From assembly GCA_025024175.1 (NCBI GenBank), contig QCXZ01000053.1, forward strand, positions 11,780,001 to 11,844,000: 64,000 bases of DNA, given 5' to 3'. The notes beneath the pieces are model-generated. The model did no database searches. It was given only the letters and a program-made list of their open reading frames with translations, and was not told the origin of the DNA. Position 1 is the first letter of the stretch. Each line of letters begins with the position of its first letter. The translations under genes were made by a program, and so were the position numbers. This document shows positions 1-10,349 of the stretch, piece by piece. The DNA comes from Rhyzopertha dominica (taxonomy: Eukaryota; Arthropoda; Insecta; Coleoptera; Bostrichidae).

Positions 1-54
1 ATTAATCCTATAAAAAGATATTGCAAAACAAGTGGAAAGAAAATTAAAAATCTA

Positions 55-125
55 ATATTAAAATGCATATATATGCTATTGCTGTTTGCAACGCAACCAA
101 CTGCACATAGATCTATATTATTATA
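55..125 (-). repeat. Fragment of the hammerhead-bearing short element
   Basis: Read on the minus strand, this stretch matches the right half of the 15.2-kb element: the AGATCTAT just after the ribozyme core, then GTTGGTTG-like sequence, then the outer stem ending in GCATTTTAAT. The ribozyme core itself is not recognisable here; AT-rich sequence follows. A third partial copy lies near 40.1 kb. I infer a dispersed short-element family. Moderate confidence, because the match was made by eye over about 65 bases. Confidence 0.5.
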
Positions 126-149
126 AAAGATTTACAAGCATTGAACACA

Positions 150-1058
150 GTTATCGATGTAGGATTTTAATTACTCAAGAAATTAGAGCCTCAATATCAA
201 CCATCAAGTAGAAATACTATTGTTAATTCTCTTTTAGAGGTAAAATTCGATACTGTCAAAAATAAACTAAAGTTGCTTTAAAAAATGCTGAATGTATAGT
301 ATTAACGACCGATGGGTGGACATCCTCAACCAATGAAGGTTACCTCTCTGTTACTGCAGATCCTATAAACGATAAGTAAAAAAGTAAAAGCCACACTTCC
401 GAAAACTTCAGTTCTCAGTTGAAACAAGTAGCTACAGAATGGGATATTTTGGAAAAAAATGCAAGTGGTAGTTGCAGACAATACACCTAATTATAGTTAA
501 ATGCAGTTAAATTGACCAAATGGAAACATGCTCCTTGGTTTACCCACACATTCAATTTAGGTAATGCATGGCATTTGTTTAGCCGGGGTAGACAAATTAC
601 GAAAAAAAGTAGAAAATATCGTTGAATACTTCATCGAAGTGCAAAAGAAAATATACTGTCAACGCAAGAAAGAATCAACCCAGGTTCTATTCCACTGAAA
701 TTAAAAAATGATGTTTCCACTGGGTGGAACAAATATGTTTGAGAGAATAATAAAATTAGAAGAATCTGTAGCTGTGTCTGTTGGTTGGTACATAATCAAG
801 TAGAAATTCTTGTTGAAAGTGAATGGGAAGAACTCAAAGAAATATGCGAAGTATAGGGAACCCTTCGAACAAATTACTGTCGAAATTAATTTAGCAAAAG
901 CTGTGACAATATCAAAAAATAGATCTATATCAAATGGACTAACAAATGTTTTGCAAAGGATTAAAACAGAAATTAAAAATGACGTTACAAAAGAATTGAT
1001 CGAAGATTGGTTAGCATGTTTGGCTAAAGGTTTTGACAGAATTGAATATAACACATAA
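150..1058 (+). pseudogene. Degenerate hAT transposase (ZBED-like), N-terminal and middle part
   Basis: Conceptual translation across several stops and frameshifts gives hAT-type landmarks in the right order. Near 305-360 there is a TTDGWTSSTNEGYLSVTA block, the conserved region around the first catalytic Asp. Near 460-640 come a VADN-like block and a VRKIVEYF-like block (KVENIVEYFIEVQKK). An open stretch at 810-1058 reads KYREPFEQITVEI and GLTNVLQRIK, matching the LKPFE...T and SNGL..L helical region of Ac/ZBED-type transposases. The catalytic core is interrupted by stops, so no protein can be made. The C-terminal dimerisation region is absent; PLE sequence follows directly. A separate hAT C-terminus lies at 46.7 kb, but there is no evidence that it came from this copy. 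Confidence 0.75.
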
Positions 1059-1069
1059 CACATAATTAA

Positions 1070-1735
1070 AAGAGGAAAGGAAGTACAATTCGCAATTTAT
1101 AGAGAAGAAACAGGAACTGACACAACCATTGATAACTCATCAAACCACCCCAGAGAACAGAAGATGGCAGCTTTTCGGGCATACGTCAATAGCATAGAAA
1201 AATTACCCACAACAACGGAAAAATACCAACAAGGACTTACCACAATAAAACAGATGGCTGTCAACAACTTAAAGGATAATAGAGTAATGAGCAAAAAATG
1301 TAAGAAAAGGAACAAGAAAGTGCAAGGGATAACAGAAAAGAAGAAAATACGAATGAAGGAAAAGACTGCACTGAGGAGTATAGAACAATAACATACTTGG
1401 GCTAATATCAGAGAAAATAAGACGAATAATACAAAAAAGCTCAAATCTTAAAATCAACCTAAAATCAACCAACACTATAAAACAGAATTTAGGCAATATA
1501 AAACGAAGACAGAAGAGAAAACTCAAGAGTGTACAAAGTATTTTCTAAAGAAACAGCAACCTATATGGTGAAACAGGAGGAAATTGGAAAAAAGAATAAA
1601 AGAACTCCATAATAAAAATACGTATTTTACAATGAGTGAACACCTAAAAGAAAACAATCACACATTCGGCAGAGAAAAAACCAGATTACTACACCAATGT
1701 AAAAAAAGTATATAAATTAACAATTCTGGAAGCAA
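1070..1735 (+). pseudogene. Penelope-like element fragment: RT C-terminal linker plus partial GIY-YIG
   Basis: Three blocks in shifted frames follow PLE order. At about 1080-1390 an open frame reads AIYREETGTDTTI, SSNHP, QKMAAFRAYVNSIEKLP and IKQMAVNN, matching the PLE segment after the RT palm (IYRKPT.TD, S.HP..HK.A, L.IIKQIA.NN). At about 1395-1535 another frame reads LGLISEKIRRIIQK and NTIKQNLGNIK, the linker just before the endonuclease. At about 1545-1715 comes YGETGGNWKKRIKELH, then SEHLKENNHTFG, the second half of a GIY-YIG nuclease. The first half (vYkl.C..C) is missing and frames are broken. The upstream RT catalytic core (YxDD) is not present. This belongs to a different PLE lineage from the copy at 60.2 kb. 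Confidence 0.8.
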
Positions 1736-2419
1736 TGGGTTTTAAACCAATATTTTAAACAATAATTAGACAACCAATAAAATACAGTTATTTATACTTA
1801 GTTTGGTTTTAGTTTTTTCTTTTATATCAGTCAATTGCAATGAAAAACAGTGTAAACGAACAAAAGCTTATATTTACGGCTTTAAGACTGACTCATTATT
1901 TAAATATTGGCATTGGAGTGAACCGTGCTAGAATTTATATCTTTTATAAACTTTTCTTGAACACACTCGAAGTAGATAAATATTTACATGTCGTATGATA
2001 TATGTACATTTTTTCGTCGCTAGATGGCACAACTGTATTATTTATACTATATCTATACTATATCTATACTATACTAGTATAGTATTGACCAGTGTTGCCA
2101 ATTCTATGCCCTTCCAATTTCCCATACATTTAGCTGGTTAATTATGTGTGTACACCTAAAAATTGTCTTATTTACAAAATTGTAAATGCATTAAAATTTA
2201 TAGGCAAGTATTTCACAATTTTCATCCAGAACTCATATTTGACCCTTGCAAATGACCTTCTCTAATAAGTCGTTGGTAATAATGGTTTCCAAGCTTATTT
2301 GATGCCATGTGCGTTTTGAAGCTGTGACTGCAACATTCTTGTTGTTACGAATCGTCGTCTTAGGGCGGATATAGCTTTAAAAGACTATCTTGGTCAGGAT
2401 GAGTCATAACACGATTTCT
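1736..2419. other. AT-rich non-coding stretch with a short tandem repeat
   Basis: No coding or structural feature was recognised except a short tandem repeat of a TATACTATATC-like unit at about 2040-2085. The first part may be the 3' untranslated end of the PLE fragment. Confidence 0.4.
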
Positions 2420-3465
2420 GCTTAGTTCAGCTCTTCTACCTTTTCCTATAAAGATTGTTCAACTAACTACTGTTATATGGAATCACATCAGAATCTGTCT
2501 TATATTCTGTGGTAAGTCTAACTTTTGTACCAAACTAAATTCACATTACATTTTACCAATTAATACAAAAAAATTAAAAATACATCCGAACTTACATTTA
2601 TGAAAGTCAATTTATTTAATATAAGTTTTAGGAATCCAGTAAAAGCATTTACAGCACGAATTAAAACCCGGTGTGTTGTTAAAAATGCAATTAAATATAT
2701 TTCAGTTTATTTAAATGAAGTTTAATTTGGTTAAAATATTAAGTAGTCGGTTAATTTTTGAGAGCAATGCGCTGGCGATTTTAGAAAGTTGGCTTGACGC
2801 ATAATGCTGAGGCATTTGTCATTCTCAGTTTTAATAATGTTAGTTATCCATCGAGTCTCGTTCCCTGGGGAGTAAAAATTACTACAATTGTATCTTTAGC
2901 ACCTGTACATGTGAACTCCCAACTTAAATTTCTAAAGCTTCTGGTGTGAGAAGTTGAAACTGTACTAAAAGCGCATCGGTTAATGCATTAGTTTTTGATG
3001 TGTTAATTCTGAATCAGAAATCGTGCTACTATTAGTAGAACTTTTAAGGCGAAATTTATGTTCCTTTGGTATTTCGTATGATATCATTACACATTATGCG
3101 GATCACGGATCATTATTCTCCCAAATAAAATGTATCAACTCATTTTTTGTTAAACGCGAGAGCGATGCAACTGAATGCGCCTCACCTAACTGAGTTCATC
3201 AATAACGAAATTAGTAATAAAGGGGCTTTGTATGATCAAAGTACATAGAAAACATAAATAATTTGGGTCTTTATTTCACAGAAGATGTTTTAAGTCACCT
3301 TCCAGAAAATCCACAAAGGTTATTCATGCAATATATCTTCATTAATTATATAAGTACCTATATTTTATAAAAATTTATTATTTCTATTTATGCCGAATTA
3401 TACTTTACAAGACGTCCCTGCTTTGCCCCCCCCCCCAAACCAAAAGCTGGGTACCCCATGTACTA
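2420..3465 (+). repeat. Dispersed non-coding repeat, copy A
   Basis: This copy shares long collinear similarity with 16010-17710. Shared landmarks in order include GTTCAGCTCTTCT, TTTTAGGAATCCAGTA, GAATTAAAACCCGGTG, GCGCATCGGTTRAT, GATCACGGAT, ATGCAACTGAATGCGC and a C-rich right end followed by ACCAAAAG and GGGTAC. Copy A is shorter because copy B carries extra sequence in the middle. Its left boundary is not sharp. No coding potential was seen. The right end resembles the terminus of a non-autonomous DNA transposon, but the superfamily is not assigned. Confidence 0.7.
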
Positions 3466-5530
3466 TTCTATACTATAGTTCCGCATCTGTTTCAGTCAGT
3501 ATCACACACGTCTTTTACAGTTTAACGAACTAGTTCATTTTATTCTGACGAACTAGACTGTTCAGTTTGACGCAACTGAATAGTAGTTATAGTAAACTAC
3601 GTTCGTTCGTTTGCTTACTTCGTACCATTTGCACCTCTATTTGGAAACAAAATGGCTGCCAATTGCGGTACTTTGTAAGATATAGTGGCTTTAATTTAAA
3701 TTTGCATTAAAATAAACCCAATTAAAATATATAATTTTTAAGCATTATGTTATTTCAACCTTTCTCGCCTTACCAAAAACCTCTCTTCATCCTTAACCGG
3801 TAGCGTATAGTCAGAAATCGCACGTCAAAAACCCCTGATTTTCGCCAGATACCACCCTAACGGAACCCCGAATGGCGTTCGTTCGGATATCGGAGGGTTT
3901 CTCATCAAAATTTACAAAAGACCCGGCCCGCACCGCAACCTGTGGGATCCCGAGCTATAACTTTATCGGAGCTTTAAGCGGGGCATAGAATTTCAGCCGG
4001 CTAAAGACTTATTGACGTCCTCTTTTGTGTTCGGAACATGCGATAATTGTTTCCATTGTCGGATATGCTACCCACAGGTGATCGCTTGTAATGTGATGGA
4101 GGTCATGTCGTGTTTCATTCGCAGATGGCAGGAGAGGAGACATAATTGTGGAACGGATGACAAGATATAGTGTATATGACAGCGCAGGAGGGACATCGAA
4201 GCTGCTGCTAACATATCGTGCGTTTCTTTGTTTGCAAAAGGAGTTTTCTCTTTATAGATTGAATATTGATTGTCCTCAAAAGCAACAGCTAGCAATTGTC
4301 AAGGTACAAGGTACAGGGGGTATCTTCACGCATGACTTTGACACTTAGCCATTTTTTAAACTAACATGGTAAAATTAAACAAATTAGAAATAAAATATTT
4401 CTGTAAAAATACGTTGATGAACTTGAATGAGGAAGTAATGTTTAGTAAAGTGTTTGAAAACAATAATTGCTATTAATTTGTAATTAAGAAGTAAATTACA
4501 TTGAACCATTATTGAATAAATCATGTTTAGTCAGGTCAGTTCGCTGTTCGGTTATGTGTACAGTCCATATTTTGACTATAAATATTCTCCAGTGTTATAA
4601 TTTGCCAAACTTATTCTTCCAAAGACTAGCAATAATTTCAAAACAAAGAATGGCTTATGCCTTGGCATTTCACCATTTTATGACGAACATTATTATGAGA
4701 GTCATGTCATAATTCCTGCACATATCAAGCTGGCGCTGAACTGGCGATGATGAAAAAACAAGTGTTGTCAAATTATAAAAGTCTACCATTGGGATATTAC
4801 TTAGCTACATATAGAGCGGGTAGTTCACTCAGTTTATGTGTAAAAAATTCTCCAATCGGGGTAGTTCGATGCTATATAACGCGTTACTGTTGCGGATTAA
4901 TGTGCGTATATCAAAACTGCGCGAAAAAATGGCTGCCGAAATTCACGGTGCGTTACAAGAAGCTTGCAAGGAATCGTGTGTGGATAGTTCAACAGTAATT
5001 TGATGGAGTAAGCGTTCTAGAGCGTTAGACTAGTGTTAAAGACGACAACAGAAGTTGGAGACTCAATACTACCGACAACACTTTTGCTGCTATTGTGGCT
5101 ACAATAATGGAAGAAGACCGCATGGACAAACAAGCAATAGGCAAATACCAAAAGACAACTGTATTTGTCTTCCTTAAAAAAATTAAATGCTTGATTCCAA
5201 AAGTGTAGACGAGATGCAAGACTTGCACAGACTTGCAAAGGAGTTAGCGAGAAGAACTGCTATGAAATTCTCCCACGTTCGTTCTGTTTCTACACTATAA
5301 AGGAGAAGAGAAAGTCCGATTTATTGACTTGGAATGATAAAAGCCCTGCAACAGCATATGGCGTTCCAACTGCTGAAACACTTTGACATTACATTGCTGC
5401 CGAAGCGATGCCAATGTGTATATGCAAAGGGATTATATTGAATGACTTTATTGTAATTTAAAAAATATATGCCTTTAATTTGCGAAGTGTGTTTTGTGTG
5501 CAGGAATTTTGACATGATTCTCGTAATACA
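3466..5530. other. Unassigned non-coding stretch
   Basis: Nothing was recognised with confidence. A GC-richer patch lies at about 3780-4030. Open frames of 60-80 codons occur at 4148-4348 and 4747-4998, but neither resembles a known family and both are of a length expected by chance. No RNA gene or target duplication was found. Confidence 0.35.
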
Positions 5531-5897
5531 CAAATGTGCACAGCGTCATCTATTTGATCCACTGTAATTAGAGCCATGGGCTGGAAGCTAATTGCAGGAA
5601 CCTATATGACATCAATGGAAAAGCGCTCCAGTGTTCCAACATAAAGTTAAAATGACAAAATTGTCTAATAAAAGGCCGTCTGTTTTGATTGGCAAGTCGA
5701 ACCCCGTCCTCCGTTTGATGAACTGAAAAAAACAGCGAGAATAGTCCGACTTGCCAATCAAAACAGGCGGCCTTTTATTAGGCATTTTTCTTCTTTGATG
5801 TCAAATAGGTCCCTGCAAGTAGAGTATAGTTGCTGTCCACCCACGGCTCTAGTTTGCAGTGGATTAAATAGATGAAGCTGTGCACCTTTGTGCATTA
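5531..5897. repeat. Fold-back element with hammerhead-like centre (unit a)
   Basis: This is a long imperfect palindrome. The inner arms at 5662-5699 and 5747-5784 are about 38 bases each and nearly complementary (ATTGGCAAGTCG against CGACTTGCCAAT). The outer arms at 5531-5618 and about 5795-5897 are also inverted (GTGCACAGC.TCATCTATTTGATCCACTG against CAGTGGATTAAATAGATGA.GCTGTGCAC). The outer module occurs a third time at about 6290-6440 in the same orientation as the right arm. The centre holds a decayed hammerhead core. I infer a mobile element ending in these modules. Confidence 0.75.
5715..5746 (+). ncRNA. Degenerate hammerhead-ribozyme-like core (unit a)
   Basis: The order is TTGATGA (one base off CTGATGA), a stem II hairpin ACTG...CAG, GAGA where GAAA is expected, then ATAG and TC. 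The long inverted arms on either side sit where stem I should be. The core carries at least two substitutions, so activity is unlikely. It counts mainly as a decayed relative of units b and c. Confidence 0.5.
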
Positions 5898-5978
5898 TTA
5901 ATTGTTCATATTGTTCGCACGTTTATGTTCTACTTTAACTGGCCTGTCTGTGTTGTTTGGTAAGTGGGTATTTTCCAT

Positions 5979-6009
5979 CTGATGAGCTGAAAAAACAGCA
6001 AAACTAATC
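5979..6009 (+). ncRNA. Hammerhead-ribozyme-like core (unit b)
   Basis: The sequence reads CTGATGA, stem II GCTG-AAAAAA-CAGC, AAAA in place of GAAA, CTAA, then TC as the cleavage-site position. ACGGGGTTCGAGTTGCC follows directly. That is the complement of the left inner arm of unit a (GGCAAGTCGAACCCCGT), which suggests the ancestral stem I started right at the cleavage site. The single G-to-A change at the invariant GAAA would be expected to abolish or weaken cleavage. Confidence 0.6.
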
Positions 6010-6129
6010 ACGGGGTTCGAGTTGCCAATAAAAACTAACAGAGAGCCTCTCCGCATAGATGGCACTGAGGGCATCTGCCCTCCTATTCTCCTTCATACCA
6101 GCCTGCCCGCCGCGGTTATAGGCGACGGT

Positions 6130-6219
6130 CTGCCATGGTCAGTTTGCTCTCTACCCCTGCCTGATGAGCCCCAACAGGGCAAAACTAGTCGCAGGGTGAG
6201 AGCGAACTGACCAGGGCAG
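6130..6219 (+). ncRNA. Hammerhead-ribozyme-like structure with long stem I (unit c)
   Basis: The core at 6161-6190 reads CTGATGA, stem II GCCCC-AACA-GGGC, AAAA (expected GAAA), CTAG, then TC. Helix III would be A-U and C-G closing a two-base loop. The flanks 6130-6160 and 6191-6219 pair as a long stem I (CCCTGC with GCAGGG next to the core; CTGCC.TGGTCAGTT with AACTGACCAGGGCAG further out). This matches the minimal type I layout known from PLE terminal repeats. One invariant G is changed, so the copy is probably inactive. Confidence 0.65.
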
Positions 6220-6221
6220 AT

Positions 6222-6450
6222 TATTTATTTAGAGAGCCTCTTATTAAGCGTTTTTGCTATTTTAGTTTCATGCTGGAAGGATTCTACCTTTGAAGTCATT
6301 TAGGTCCCAGCAATTTGAATATAGAAGCTCTCAGTTCATGGCTCTAATTTCAAGTGGATCAAATAGATGACGTATGCGCCTTTGTACATTATTAATTGTT
6401 TATATTGTTCGTAAGTTTATGTGGCCTGTCTGTGTTCGTCGTAGAAAGAA
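6222..6450 (+). repeat. Right flank module of the hammerhead fold-back family
   Basis: This stretch repeats the 3' side of unit a: GCCTCTTATTAAGCG here against GCCTTTTATTAGGC there, then GTCATTTAGGTCCC, GGCTCTAATT, GTGGATCAAATAGATGA and CATTATTAATTGTT. It shows that the three ribozyme-like units belong to one element family, probably adjacent or partly tandem insertions. Confidence 0.6.
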
Positions 6451-6546
6451 CTCCTGTAGCTGCTTAAACGTAGGCTGAAACTTCTTCGGATAGCTCATCG
6501 TCTGCGGCAACGTCAGCTAGGCTTCTTTTTTCAGGACTCTGCTTGC

Positions 6547-6790
6547 AGCTTCTCCAAAGCATTCGATAAAGTAAACCATACTCTGTTATTATCAAAGCTT
6601 GATGCCATAGGTTTTTTGGAGATGAGGTTGTAGCGTGGTTTGATAGTTTTCTTAGGGGCAGAACTCAGCTTGTTAAAATGGACCAGTTTGTGTCTGATGC
6701 TATAGAGGTTCCCTCTGGTGTGCCGCAGGGCTTACACCGTGGTCCGATATTATTTAACATTTTTATATATGATTTACATGGGGTCAGGTT
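6547..6790 (+). pseudogene. LINE reverse transcriptase fragment (Jockey/CR1-like)
   Basis: A plus-strand translation from 6550 reads FSKAFDKVNHTLLLSKLDAI, WFDSFLRGRTQLVKM and VPSGVPQGLHRGPILFNIF. These match RT blocks 3-4 of non-LTR retrotransposons (DFSKAFD.V.H, W..SYL..R.Q.V, GVPQGS.LGP.LF.L..NDL). The reading is open for about 80 codons apart from one local mismatch near the GF doublet, then ends. The catalytic FADD block is missing and no 5' or 3' element ends are visible. The copy is a dead fragment inserted just right of the hammerhead block. Confidence 0.8.
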
Positions 6791-6830
6791 AGGTCAATTC
6801 ATACCACTACACATCTCCCCATTCAAATGC

Positions 6831-7148
6831 TCAAGGACTGGAGGACCCATCTAACGTAGACTTCTTAGCAAGGTAACAGGACCTTCTTCCGATGGATTCG
6901 TTAGACGTTAAGTGTTCTTTACAGGAACCTCGGGACGAAGGCGTTGGACTACCAGGAACTTCCTCCTGCTTGAGGTTTGGCTCGACCACTGAAGTTTCAC
7001 CCAGAGCATCGGGAAGTGGATGCCGGAAGTTCCCATTTCTACGATATGCTCCGCTAAGACTTCTTACAATATAAGATTTATAGACCTTTTCCATGTTGAG
7101 TGTTATGCTATGGCCTATTGGCGGGTCAGAAAAAGTCAACAGACACAA
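6831..7148 (-). pseudogene. Possible Ty3/gypsy polyprotein C-terminal tail fragment
   Basis: An open minus-strand frame of 105 codons contains KSYIVRSLSGAYRRNGNFRHP. This resembles the extreme C-terminus of gypsy-type polyproteins (SY.V....G..YRRNR.HL) that follows the integrase. A proline/serine-rich tail follows, as is common there. Base composition is richer in GC than its surroundings. No integrase core or LTR is seen. The call rests on one short motif, so it could be wrong; the alternative is a chance open frame. Confidence 0.35.
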
Positions 7149-7569
7149 CTACGTCTGTCATAAGCCCCTTTAGTTGCGGTCGCCGCCTTCCAGATATGGC
7201 TTTATAAATTTTCTGCAAATTTGAAAGCCTATGCAGTCTTTTTCCCTATTTTAATTTTTGCATTCCTTTTGTAGCCAGCACTGCACCATGCACCATCACA
7301 TTTTAGCCGTTACAACTTCTAGGTTAGAAAACGTGTCCGTAAAATACCCGGTACCACGTGTTACTGCCACTTAACCTAACACTGTGAATTTTGCCATTGC
7401 AGTAGGCTAATAACATATTTTAGTTAAATCGCATAGTACTATTTAAGTTATACGAAACCATGTCACCCTACAGCTCTAAAATCTGAGCTTTCTCCAATCT
7501 TAAAGTTAATTATCGCACAAAACAACACCATATGTTATTTGTTGTTTTTTTGTTGACATAGGTATTAGA

Positions 7570-7935
7570 GCTAAGACTGCTTTCTATTGACACCTAGATC
7601 TTTCTAGATTTTATTTTCAACTATCACATCAAAATCTTGAGGGATGCCACCCATTTTCCTATTATTACTGAACGCGAGGGCCACTGACTTACTAGCATTT
7701 ATCAAAAGCTCATGGGCGTTGAAAAAGTAGTCAGCCCAGAATCGGTCCTTGAGGAACTCCAGCGTACATTATAGTTGTGTTAGAGAACTAACTGTGTTTG
7801 GAAACTCTGCTTTATATCACATATAATTATTTGAGGAGTTGCCAAAAATTGATATAGTGAAGTATAGCCAAGAGAATATCATGACTAACCCAGTCGAAGC
7901 TTTTCCAAAAAATCACGCCCTACAACTATGGCACG
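7570..7935 (-). pseudogene. LINE reverse transcriptase fragment (Jockey/CR1-like), minus strand
   Basis: On the minus strand the order is: a broken KAFD-like block with SHDILLAILHYINF near 7850-7930, then GVPQGPILG near 7750, then after a deletion FNAHELLINASKSVALAFSNN and a downstream DLGV motif near 7580-7720. These are typical RT palm and thumb blocks of non-LTR elements. The YADD/FADD-containing segment between GVPQG..LGP and NA..L.IN is deleted. Frames are shifted and stops are present. It faces the fragment at 6.55 kb, so the two are independent insertions. Confidence 0.7.
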
Positions 7936-7939
7936 AATG

Positions 7940-9480
7940 AAAACCAGATTGACTTTTAAGGAGAATAGAATTGTAGAGATATTGACTGTTAATGTTATAA
8001 TATTACAAACGTAATTGGGTTTAAATTTACAAGAAATCAAACTTGTTTTATGTTATGCAAAGCTTTTGGAGAGTATTGTAACCTTTAGGACAATATTAAT
8101 AAAATATACAATTACAAGTTACAATTAATTAAAATTGTAAGATGGGATAACTTAAATTATAAACGTGTTCCACAATAAGAAAAATCAGTTTAGAAATATT
8201 GTGTCTCGTATACAATATTGTATCCTTATCGAATGTTCTGTTAGAAAGCAATGTCACAAGTAAAATAACAAATTCGCTCGTAAAGGTTTTCTTCTGGATA
8301 CCGTCTATATATAGACATCGGAAATAGACATCTCAACTTCTGACAACTTTGAATGCGTAAAACTTCTTTTGCAAGCAGCGATTCCCGCCAGGAGAAGCAG
8401 GAAAATGTCATCAGCACAACGCTAAGGAATTGCGTCCCACAACTAAGTTCCTTTGTGCGACGTTCTCAAAAGAAATCCCGCTGTGAGCAACCAGGCAAGC
8501 TGCGGCATTTTAAGCCGCAAGTCAAAGACGCGATATTGTTCTGCGTTGCTTTAAATAACCCGGTCTATTTTATGATGAGATTGCGACAGAGCCGGCTTGT
8601 AAGTTTTAACAAATACCTTATAAAGTGGTGTAAGATTGAGTACACAAAAATTTTTACTGTACGGAAGAAATGCTGGATTCACAAAAACAAAAATCTGAAT
8701 GAACACACGTCGCTCTGCACATTTTACTTAACACAAAGTTCTTTCTTTTGCTTCTAAAAAAATTTACTTCCGTTTTCCAGTCAAGTTTCAGAACGTTTCA
8801 CAGCACTTTGCCTACATTGAATATCGAGTAGTGGTGTGATTCTGATTTTCCTGTGAGGACAAGGAAGCTCCCTAGGGATCTATATTACGCCCACTGCCGG
8901 AATAAATATAATATGTCAGCAAACAGTAAAACCGTTTTGGTGCAGCAAGCGGTTTAAATAAGAATCGTGAAGCCCATAAGGTGCGGTGTGTATTTAATAT
9001 ATTGATTGTCGACGAAGTAACGCATAACATCCAAAATAACAATTATTGGCAAAAACTCTAAAAAACTCTTACAAGTAACTTAAGATTTAAAAAGAGCTTT
9101 ATTTTGAGGCGGATTTAAATAGAGCAGTCTGTTACTATGACGAAGATATGATGTCATAAAATGTTTTTTAAATGAACTGTGTGCATTTTTGTGCCATTTT
9201 GTCTTATTATCTAAGGGATTCAACCGTATGTCATTTGGCATAAAAAACAATCAATGGACACAGTTGTAAAAAATTATACACAGAAGTCAATAATTTACAA
9301 TACGGCACCCTAAAAGTAAGGTGGGTTAAACTTTCGACTGCCGTAATTAAGGAAATCAGTTTAAAAAATAACAAAAGCATCGATTAGTATTAATAAACGA
9401 GAAATTATCATCCGTTGTTTTGGCATAGTTCATGTTTAACAAACAACTGAAATCTGTGATCTGCATGTTTAAGAATAGTG
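7940..9480. other. Mostly unassigned stretch with one 134-codon open frame
   Basis: No element was recognised. The plus-strand open frame at 8353-8757 starts in a GC-richer patch (8350-8560) rich in Arg, Lys and Ser codons, then continues into AT-rich sequence with no domain I know. It could be an exon remnant or chance; I do not call a gene. The remainder is AT-rich without motifs. Confidence 0.3.
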
Positions 9481-9760
9481 CGTTTAACGGAGAGTGAATG
9501 AATCCAAAGTCATCATGAAGTTTGTTAATTGTTTAACATGATGTACCAAAACAGACCCTCTATTTCACAATCTACCGTTTGTAATCTTGTTACACAATTT
9601 CGCAAAACGGGTAGTGTGAAAAATTTGCCAAGACCTGATCACTCCAAAATAAACCTGGACACATTTTATTAGAAGCCGAATATACGACCTACACCATTCA
9701 GCAGTGGGTAAAATATCATCCTTATAAGATCCGATTCCTGTCAGTTGTTAAACGTTCACT
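9481..9760 (+). pseudogene. N-terminal helix-turn-helix fragment of a mariner-like transposase
   Basis: Plus-strand translation reads RLTESE, a stop, HHEVC, a stop, LFNMMYQNRPSISQSTVCNL, VTQFRKTGSVKNLPRP. After a gap it reads QQWVKYHPYKIRF. This matches the two DNA-binding helices and the following ..YHPYKIQ.V.. segment of insect IS630-Tc1-mariner transposases of the HTH type also seen at 10.3-11.4 kb. The catalytic region is absent. The longest open piece is only 44 codons. Confidence 0.65.
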
Positions 9761-9764
9761 ACAA

Positions 9765-10345
9765 AGTCACATATCGTTCAGAGTACAGGTTCACCACAGG
9801 GACGGGTGGGTGTTAATTGCCAGTAGATGACATAGTGTCGCCTACATATACAAGGGAAGCAGATCTATGCCGTGTTGCCAACATTGGGACTATATCCGTG
9901 CTGAGGAGGCTTTATAAGCCGAAACAGCTGTCAACAGATTATTCGTATACAGGTGACATGACACAGCAGTATATAGTAATATATTACTGTATTACTGTAT
10001 AGTAATAAGTTAATATTTTCTTAATTGCACCATGTAGAAACAGTGTGCATCAAATTTTGATAGACAATGTGTGTAGACCGTATGGGAATCAATTGTGTGA
10101 AATTGGAATCCAGAAGGATGTTTCACAAATGATAATGACCCTGACGAAATTAAAAATGCATCCCAAAATACATTTGAAGAGGTAACATTGATCATTGTTC
10201 ATCGTCTTAAAAAATATAAAACGTAGAGGGCTGTATAAATTCGTAAATTTTGATATAAACTTCAATCATTTGTTTTAAGTAAATTCGGTATTGTAAAACA
10301 AATTTTATTTTTGAAAAATGTTTATTCAATAACATTAATGTAATA
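9765..10345. other. Unassigned AT-rich stretch
   Basis: Nothing recognisable. It lies between two mariner-like relics and may hold decayed flanks of either. Confidence 0.3.
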
Positions 10346-10349
10346 AATG

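Noticed and set aside
5160..5440. Possible pogo/Tigger-like helix-turn-helix remnant (LAKELARRTAMKF)
   Set aside because: Only one short block fits and no DDE motifs follow in any frame.
8353..8757. 134-codon open frame as a possible gene
   Set aside because: No domain, no splice or promoter context, and the second half runs into AT-rich sequence; kept only as a note.
10130..10160. CTGACGA at 10140 as a hammerhead start
   Set aside because: No pairing stem and no GAAA downstream.
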